DNA of 64,000 nt from Sciurus carolinensis (taxonomy: Eukaryota > Chordata > Mammalia > Rodentia > Sciuridae): NCBI RefSeq assembly GCF_902686445.1, contig NC_062214.1:50503177-50567176 (forward strand). The letters run 5' to 3'. A program made the translations under genes and the position numbers. How positions within the stretch are numbered: position 1 is the first letter of the stretch; the number at the start of each line of letters is the position of its first letter. This document shows positions 58,181 to 64,000 of this stretch, one piece after another. The notes beneath the pieces were generated by a model. That model was given only the letters and a program-made list of their open reading frames with translations, ran no database searches and was not told where the DNA came from.

Positions 58181-59289
58181 GGCTAGACAGTATCCATAGA
58201 GTGTATACAGTGAGGCAGATCGCAGTGAACTGAGCCTTTGAGAGGAGTGGAGGTGCCAGCAGTGATGTGGATGGAACATCCTAACTGCAGATGGAGAGGG
58301 AGGGCAGGAACTTCAGGGTCAAGATACATTTTTGTTTGCTTTTCTCCCTAAAATGAAAGAGATATGATGATGTTTAGATACTAGAGGAACTAGTAGGGAA
58401 TGAAGAAGTTAGAAATAACTAAGTGGAAAGATGTTGGGAATGGAACAAAACCCTACTGGGGTGTGAAGAATACCCTGAGATTCAGCACTTTCTCCTCTGA
58501 GAGGGGAGCAGGTGGGTGATGGAGGGAGGGGAGGTAGAGGGGGGATTGTATGCAGCAGTAAGAGGTAGTAGGACTCAGCAAAGGCAACTAGATTTTTGAC
58601 TCAAATTTCCATGTTGATGGCAATGCTCTTGCTGATGTGTAGGGTGTATTTTAGAGGTGAAACTGTCTTTGAAGTATACAGTCAGATTTCCAGTGGTGTA
58701 AGTCTAACCAACAAAGAAGATGGAGGCTTGTTGTTAGAGGTGTAGACATAGGGTGTCCAGGAGTGACCACCAAAACCTCAGAGTGGATAAAATTGTACAG
58801 GAGACTGATGTATGAGAAGAAAAGGTGAGAAGAGTGGAGGAGCAGACAGGGAAAGAACTGTACAGAAAGCCAAGGGATGGGAAGATTATTGAAAAAGGTT
58901 TAGCATATAGTTGTGTAGAGCTCAACAAAGCAGTTGGAAAAGCATATATTACATTTAGCAATGAGGAAGTCATTGGTGACCTTGGCAAATGTGTTTTTAG
59001 GGAGCAATGGAGGAGACAGCCAAACTGGAGTGACTTGAGGCAATGGAATTCGACAGCCGAAATGGTGAAGTGTAGATTGTTCTGAAGAAAACAAGGCATT
59101 TTAAATTATGTAGATTTCATCGCTCTGTGAGTTTTCTGCCAAAGAATGTTGGGAATTCCAAGAAACAAACAATTTGTGCGGCCCCGCTTGTCCTCATTGG
59201 CAGAGCTTTGGAGAACACTCTTCCCCACCTCTCCTCCTTCATCTCCCAATCTAAGGCTGAGGCTGACCCCAATGTCCTTTTTCTCTTAG

Positions 59290-59392
59290 GCCGAATCCTG
59301 GATCTGAAGACGGGGACAGTCAAGAAGGAAGGGCAGCAGTCATCCATGAGGATGTGCATGGGCTCACGGCGCTCCTTCATATGCAGAATGAG
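59290..59392 (+). CDS. ARNT2: ARNT2 exon 6: PAS-A, second part
   Basis: This 103-bp exon encodes about residues 208-242. After completing Gly208 it reads [14 protein letters not shown], then [19 protein letters not shown], and leaves AG as the start of Arg242. This is the region of the PAS-A fold just after the first half encoded in exon 5, and it is nearly identical in ARNT and ARNT2, so its assignment rests on phase and neighbours. The acceptor is TTTCTCTTAG. The donor is ATGAG|GTTCGT, which departs from the consensus at +3 and +4 and looks weaker than the other donors in this gene. A composite SINE begins 78 bp downstream. Confidence 0.97.
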
Positions 59393-59469
59393 GTTCGTTT
59401 GGGGCAACAGAGGGCCATCGCTGTGGTGAGATTGCTCCCTTCTGATCTGCCATTGAGACCCTTGACTGA

Positions 59470-59652
59470 TCACCAGGAGCAGTGGTGCATGCCTATAATC
59501 CCAGCAGCTTGGGAGGCTAAGGCAGGAGGATCATGATTTCAAAGCCAGCCTGAGCAACTCAGCAAGGCCCTAAGCACCTTAGTGAAATAAAATATAAGAA
59601 GAGCTGGGGATGTGGCACAGTAGTAAGTACCCCTAGGTTCAATCCCCAGTAT
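59470..59652 (+). mobile_element. Composite SINE just downstream of exon 6
   Basis: CAGTGGTGCATGCCTATAAT, GGCAGGAGGATCATGATTTC, CAAGGCCCTAAGCACCTTAG and GGTTCAATCCCCAGTATAAA show the full composite. Its 3' end runs into the (TTAA)n tract. It starts 78 bp past the exon 6 donor. Confidence 0.92.
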
Positions 59653-59688
59653 AAATTAATTAATTAATCAATTAATTAATTAATTTAG
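59653..59688 (+). repeat. (ATTA)n microsatellite at the SINE tail
   Basis: An (AATT) repeat with one CAATT interruption follows the SINE 3' end and probably grew from its tail. Confidence 0.9.
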
Positions 59689-59739
59689 AAAACACCCTTG
59701 ACTATTGCTTCAAAGGTCATACATGCTGGTTTGGTTTCC

Positions 59740-60176
59740 CTCTGAAGACTTCATCTTCTTCTCCTCAGCCCATGAATATACAGACTCCCTGATTTGTCCT
59801 GTTTCCCTACATCCTTCTTTGTCTGGTTTTCCACTCTCTTCTGCCTTGTCCTAGATTCATATCCCCTTCTTCTTCACTGTATCTTTTGACTTTCTACCCA
59901 TTCTTCAAGACCCTTCTCAAAGCAACCTCTCCAAGTTACCATTCCATTTGTCAACATGTCTTGTATTAAAACCATCGATTCCTCACTTATTCGTATATCT
60001 CCTGTGACAACTCATAAATTTTTTTATTGATCTCTATTGTATCTGTCAAATTGTTAATTGATATTCTAAATGTAAATACCTTGGCATCATGAATCAGTTA
60101 TAATGCCTTGAAGATAAAAGCTTTGATTTAAACCTCTTTGAGCCTCCCTGACATCTTGCAGAGTGTTCTGTACATG
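59740..60176 (+). mobile_element. L2-like segment (sense)
   Basis: CCATTCTTCAAGACCCTTCT and GCAGAGTGTTCTGTACATG resemble the sense L2 3' region. It breaks off at the MER2 half-element at 60177. Confidence 0.45.
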
Positions 60177-60345
60177 CAGTTATCCCTCATGTTTGGTTCC
60201 AGGACCCCTTACCAATACCATAATCCACAGATGCTAAAGTCCCATATTTAAAATGCCATACATAGCATTTGCATGTAACCTATATGTATCCTCCCATGCA
60301 TAAATCATCTCTAGATTACTTATAATTAATGCAGTGTAATGCTGA
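60177..60345 (+). mobile_element. MER2-type Tigger, 5' half only
   Basis: CAGTTATCCCTCATGTTTGG, GGTTCCAGGACCCCTTACC, CATAATCCACAGATGCTAAA and ATCATCTCTAGATTACTTAT match the left half of the element at 45714. The right half is absent; it is followed by antisense L2. Confidence 0.82.
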
Positions 60346-60354
60346 TGCTACTCA

Positions 60355-61420
60355 TTCATCATTCATTCATTCATTCAACCAGTTTATATAGAGGGATCAC
60401 TTATGCTGGGATTCCTTATGGTGTGGGAAGCTAGTGTTAAATAAAGCATTATGGGCCTGCATACTACTTATTTCATGGGAGTGATACGCAATAGACAAAA
60501 AAACCAAGTTAGTATATACAGAATGTCAGATAGTGGAGGAAAACAAGGCAAATTTGAGGAGTAGAAATAGTAGGCCTTGCTAGTCTACCTGTTGTGTGGG
60601 GTGAGTAGGGACAGCCCTCACTGATCAGATAACATTTGAGTAGGGACCCAAAGAAAGTAAATGAACAGGACATGGAATCTGGGAAAAGAGGACTCCTGAT
60701 AGAGGGCTGAGCCCATATTAAACATGCTGGGGCAAGAATATTCTTACACGTTCAAGGAACACTAAAGAGATTACTGTGTCAGAAGTAGGTGCTAGGCGAG
60801 AGCAATGGTGGGAGATAAAGTCAAGAGATGGTAGATGTCGAGTCATGTTGACCTCAGAAGATTTTAGCTTTGACACTGCATGAGATGGGAAGTCATCAGA
60901 GTTTGAGTATAAGAGTCACATGTTCTGAATGACATTTTAAAATTGCTCTGACTTTGTGTGGAGAATAAGCCTACAGGGGACAAGGCTAGAAGCAAGGAGA
61001 CTACTATAATAATTCAGGTGAGAATAATGATTGTAAGCATTGCTCAACTTTTGAACATATTTTGAGATGAAGCCAGACTGCAGGTAAAGTATAAGAATAT
61101 GAAAGAAGTTATGATAAGTCTGAAATGTTTACCCCTCCAAGTTGAAAGATGGAACTGCCATTTACTAGGATGGGAAGATAGTAGAGGACAAATGTCAGCC
61201 CTTGTAAGATCAAGATGCACAACAGACAGCTAAATGGAGATGACTAGGCAGTTGAACATGTAATTCTGGAAAACAAGGGAGGAGCTGAAGATACGGGCTT
61301 GGGGATTTGGGGAACAAAATTTGAAGCCACAAGAATGAGATGGCATGAGGTCACCTGGAAAGTGAGTGTTGACAGGAGATCAGAGGACTGTTCCTATGCA
61401 CTCCTACACCAGGGAGGTAA
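60355..61420 (-). mobile_element. L2 3' region (antisense), longest copy
   Basis: It begins ATTCATTCATTCATTCAACC and continues with GTTAGTATATACAGAATGTC, GATAACATTTGAGTAGGGAC, TAAAATTGCTCTGACTTTGT, TATTTTGAGATGAAGCC and GATGACTAGGCAGTTGAACA. The order is that of the reversed L2 3' UTR and end of ORF2, at moderate identity. Frames are broken. Confidence 0.7.
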
Positions 61421-61917
61421 AGAAGAGCCCACAAAGGAGACTGGCGGCATCTAGGCAGGCTGGGGACAAGACAGGGCCAAGAAAGTTTCTAGGAGGAAGA
61501 CTGCCAAATTCTGCTGATGAATCCTGAATATTAGAAGGAGGAACAGCAGGAGCTAGAGCTGCAGGCAGGTAAGTGAGGCTGATCTTGGCTGCCTCCTCCA
61601 GAGCAGACATCTGCCCTGTCATCCCTGGTACATGATCTCTTGAGCAGGCTCTCCCTCAGCACCTCTCCTAATAAGACTGCCTGATTCTATACCCATCCTG
61701 GGTTAGCCATCTATCTGAGCACCCATCCTCCCCACCAAGCTGCCTGACCCTGGGGATATTCTAGTTCTCAGGCCTGGCACCATGGAACCCTCACTAATGT
61801 CATTCTTACCCAATTCTTTGCTGCTGGAATTTGTGACTTGCCACTTGTACATTTGATGGGTACTGTGAAGTTCCACACAATAGATACTCTAAAATAATTA
61901 AATAGTTTCCCTTTTTA

Positions 61918-62110
61918 TACTGGGGATTGAACCCAGGGGCACTTTACCACTGAGCTACATCCCTAACCCTTTTTATTTTTTATTTTGAGATAGGATCTTG
62001 CTAAGTTGCTGAGGGTTTCACCAAGTTGCTGAGGCTGGCCTCAAACTTGTGATCCATCTTCCTCAGCCTCTTAGTGGCTGAGATTTCAGTCCTATGCTAC
62101 CACACACAGG
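61918..62110 (-). mobile_element. Composite B1-like/ID-like SINE
   Basis: TACTGGGGATTGAACCCAGG, GAGCTACATCCCTAACCC, GAGATAGGATCTTGCTAAG and GAGGCTGGCCTCAAACTTG are in reversed composite order. A duplicated AAGTTGCTGAGG step at 62003 and 62024 lies within it. Confidence 0.88.
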
Positions 62111-63262
62111 TAGAGTATGGTATGCCATTTCTCTTAGTAGCCTGTAATGCGATTATCACTACCCTACCAACCAGATTCATGCAGTCACCTGCCTGCCCTG
62201 GCATGCCTTTGGGCTGCTTTTTGAAGTGCCAGGCCCACACTGCTTGGATGGACCTGAGAGGTCAGTCACACTGCTGTTTCTGAAAGCATAACTTCCTTCC
62301 CCAAATAAAACAACTTAATTTCAGCAAGACACGGGCAAAGTCTACCAGTAAAGGGCAGAGGGCTATGCCGGCATCCCTGGGTAGTAGTGTCACGGATTGA
62401 TCCTGCTCTGAAGGCCACATTAGTGCTGGCAGCTGTCCAAGGCCTCAGAGTATAATTGGACTCTCATCTTTGCTATGTTGAAAATTAAGACATCAGGATG
62501 TTACTTGTCATGTAGTTGGGAAGTGGAAGTGCATGTAGCAAGTAAGAATGCCAAGCAGTGGTCAGAGCCTGGCCAGAGTCCAGGCCTTGGATGTTTAGTG
62601 CCCAGATATTGAGAGGATCATGGAGAACGGAGGCAGGAAAGGGCCTATCAGAGTAGGCAATGTGATGCCTCACATCTTCTGACTCCCAGGCAGAGACCCA
62701 CAGAAAGACCTGATTCTATACCTGTTGGCCTCTTGCTTTCACTCACCCCTGCCTCAGGAGACTTCAAGCTGTGTATTAGAGCCAGAACATTGCAGGAGAG
62801 GAGGGAGAGTTTCTACAGCTGTGATACTAAAGCCTGAGAAGATGCTACTGTTCATCAACTGGCAACATCTGTTTCCAGTTGCTGTGTCTGCTCAGGGCTA
62901 AAGAGACAATGCTACTGTCATCACCCACTTCTCTCATTTCCTGGAAGCCACCGAAGTGATCTTGTGGAACTTAGCATGGCCAGGGTTCTCCTAGTTTTTC
63001 TACACCTCTCCAGCTCTGGACTGGGCCCTGAAACTCTTTCCATGTATATTGCAAAGTGAGCCACACTCTCCTTCCTCTGATGGCAATCAAAAATTCAAAG
63101 GCATGGTAGCCTGCTTCTCCACTTTGGAAGGAAATTGGTCACAGGTCTCATCTGAGTAAATGTGTAAGCATCACTTGAGAACCACATACTCGACACCAGC
63201 ACTATATGTTTTAAAAATGTATGTGGATCTTTACTTATTCTAACACATTTATCAAATCTTAG

Positions 63263-63328
63263 GTGTGGAAATGCTCCTTTGGACCACCTTCCTCTTAACA
63301 GAATAACCACCATGAGGAAAAGGTTCAG
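63263..63328 (+). CDS. ARNT2: ARNT2 exon 7: PAS-A loop segment
   Basis: This short 66-bp exon encodes about residues 242-264. It completes Arg242 and reads CGNAPLDHLPLNRITTMRKRF, leaving AG of Arg264. The segment corresponds to the variable loop that differs most between ARNT2 (NAPLDHLPLNRITTMRK) and ARNT (SSSVDPVSVNRLSF), so it is strong evidence for ARNT2. The acceptor is AAATCTTAG (AG at 63261-63262) and the donor is TTCAG|GTCAGT. It is easy to miss because of its size; phase continuity on both sides supports it. Confidence 0.97.
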
Positions 63329-63669
63329 GTCAGTATCCCTTTCTGATATATATTTTGAGGTTGTGCTGGCAGATAGTTTCAATACCCTAAGCTGAGGAGT
63401 AGCGCAGCTTGAAGAGAGACCTGAGTACAGAAAGGACCAAGAGACCCATACATCAGATGCAGTGGCTGACATGAGAAGTGGGAATTGGTAGAATTTATTT
63501 GGAACTGGTCATACCATATAGAAGGAGGGAAAAGAGAATGGTGGGAAGTTGAGATTCAATGTCATAAAGACAGACAAGGGAACCCAGTAGCTTAGATGTC
63601 AAAGTGGTTATTGACATCTTGCCTCACTCACATGTAATAAAAATAATTTCACAAGTGTTCTTTCTTTAG
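63329..63669 (+). other. ARNT2: ARNT2 intron 7 (341 bp)
   Basis: This is the shortest complete intron of the gene in the window. It runs from GTCAGT at 63329 to TTTCTTTAG ending 63669. No repeat or other feature is recognisable in it. Confidence 0.93.
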
Positions 63670-63755
63670 GAATGGTCTTGGCCCTGTAAAAGAAGGAGAA
63701 GCCCAGTATGCAGTGGTCCACTGCACAGGATACATCAAAGCTTGGCCACCAGCAG
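63670..63755 (+). CDS. ARNT2: ARNT2 exon 8: end of PAS-A and start of inter-PAS linker
   Basis: This 86-bp exon encodes about residues 264-292 plus one base of codon 293. It completes Arg264 and reads [18 protein letters not shown], then [10 protein letters not shown]. The [13 protein letters not shown] strand is a conserved PAS-A element shared with ARNT, while [11 protein letters not shown] is the ARNT2 form (ARNT has GSVKDGEPHFV). The acceptor is TTTCTTTAG with a good pyrimidine tract, and the donor is GCAG|GTGAGC. The next exon, outside the window, should begin in phase 1 and supply the rest of Gly293 before the linker to PAS-B. Confidence 0.97.
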
Positions 63756-64000
63756 GTGAGCTCAGCTGCAAATGCAATCCAGGTCTTTCTGTGGGTCTCT
63801 GGTATCCTATGAGGAATATATTCTTAGAGGAAGAGAAGAACAATCGTATTCTTCTTTGTAGTTAGAACTTAATGATATTTATCATTGGAAAAAGCCCTGT
63901 ACCTGAAACAGAGGTTTCCAAAAAGAGCTCATTCTATAGAAGTCATCAGAGCCTTAGCAATTCATTTCTAGGTGCTGTTCCCACAGCCTTCTGTAAAGTC
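63756..64000 (+). other. ARNT2: ARNT2 intron 8 (5' end)
   Basis: The intron opens with GTGAGC at 63756 and runs off the window end. No further exon or repeat is recognisable in these 245 bases. Confidence 0.9.

Larger units (their letters stand above)
29113..59289 (+). other. ARNT2: ARNT2 intron 5 (30.2 kb)
   Basis: This is the largest intron in the window, running from GTCAGT at 29113 to the acceptor CTCTTAG ending 59289. It contains MaLR-type LTRs (30235-30825, 39165-39541, 45879-46345, 49280-49560, 51858-52174, 57444-57782), Tigger/MER2 (45714-46502), hAT elements (36129-36300, 41747-41906, 52827-53046), ID and composite SINEs, antisense L2 segments and an L1 3' end at about 53215-53640. 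Stretches where I see nothing identifiable include 32700-34800, 34930-36100, 36310-38100, 39640-41640, 41950-43880, 46520-49270 and 49600-51080. No second gene is supported. Confidence 0.88.
59393..63262 (+). other. ARNT2: ARNT2 intron 6
   Basis: This 3.9-kb intron is mostly repeats: a plus-strand composite SINE at 59470-59652 with a TTAA-type tail to 59688, an L2 piece at about 59740-60176, half of a MER2/Tigger element at 60177-60345, an antisense L2 at about 60355-61420, and an antisense composite SINE at 61918-62110. From about 62120 to 63230 I see nothing identifiable. Confidence 0.88.

Noticed and set aside
1..64000. CRISPR arrays, bacterial operons, phage or insertion sequences
   Set aside because: The only repeated units are microsatellites, SINEs and dispersed mammalian elements. 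Introns, SINEs and MIR/L2 rule out a prokaryotic window.

Overview
This is vertebrate nuclear DNA, from a mammal, and almost entirely intronic. The coding sequence is seven exons of one plus-strand gene, ARNT2 (aryl hydrocarbon receptor nuclear translocator 2, a bHLH-PAS transcription factor). All seven exons have AG/GT borders, and their reading phases join without a break. Together they encode about residues 11-293 of a protein that is 717 residues long in human (lengths and numbering from recall): the N-terminal nuclear-localisation segment, an acidic linker, the bHLH domain, PAS-A, and the linker leading towards PAS-B. The first coding exon and everything from PAS-B onward lie outside the window.

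Layout: intron 1 (1-7113), exon 2 (7114-7228), intron 2 (7229-13996), exon 3 (13997-14044), intron 3 (14045-24819), bHLH exon 4 (24820-25033), intron 4 (25034-28898), PAS-A exon 5 (28899-29112), a 30-kb intron 5 (29113-59289), exon 6 (59290-59392), intron 6 (59393-63262), exon 7 (63263-63328), a 341-bp intron 7, exon 8 (63670-63755), and the start of intron 8. Exon numbers assume one upstream coding exon, as in human. No second gene, RNA gene, CRISPR array or microbial feature was found.

The introns are filled with transposon remains. Short SINEs are of two kinds: ID elements, and composites of a B1-like part with an ID-like part (the type common in squirrels and marmots). Together with an A-rich-tailed retroposon end at about 7640-7855, they point to a rodent, probably of the family Sciuridae; this is inference. 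Older layers include MIR and L2, L1 fragments, MaLR-type LTRs, hAT-Charlie elements and Tigger elements. Several keep readable target-site duplications or nesting, for example an LTR inserted inside a Tigger element at 45714-46502.

The points most worth checking are: (a) a candidate micro-exon with an in-frame stop in intron 3, at the position where the paralogue ARNT has an alternative exon; (b) two strong CTCF-like motifs in convergent orientation in intron 2; (c) an 85-bp near-identical direct repeat in intron 5 with a 14-bp perfect hairpin at one junction; and (d) antisense SINEs that supply splice-acceptor-like sequence on both sides of the bHLH exon. I did not find evidence of an undescribed biological system.
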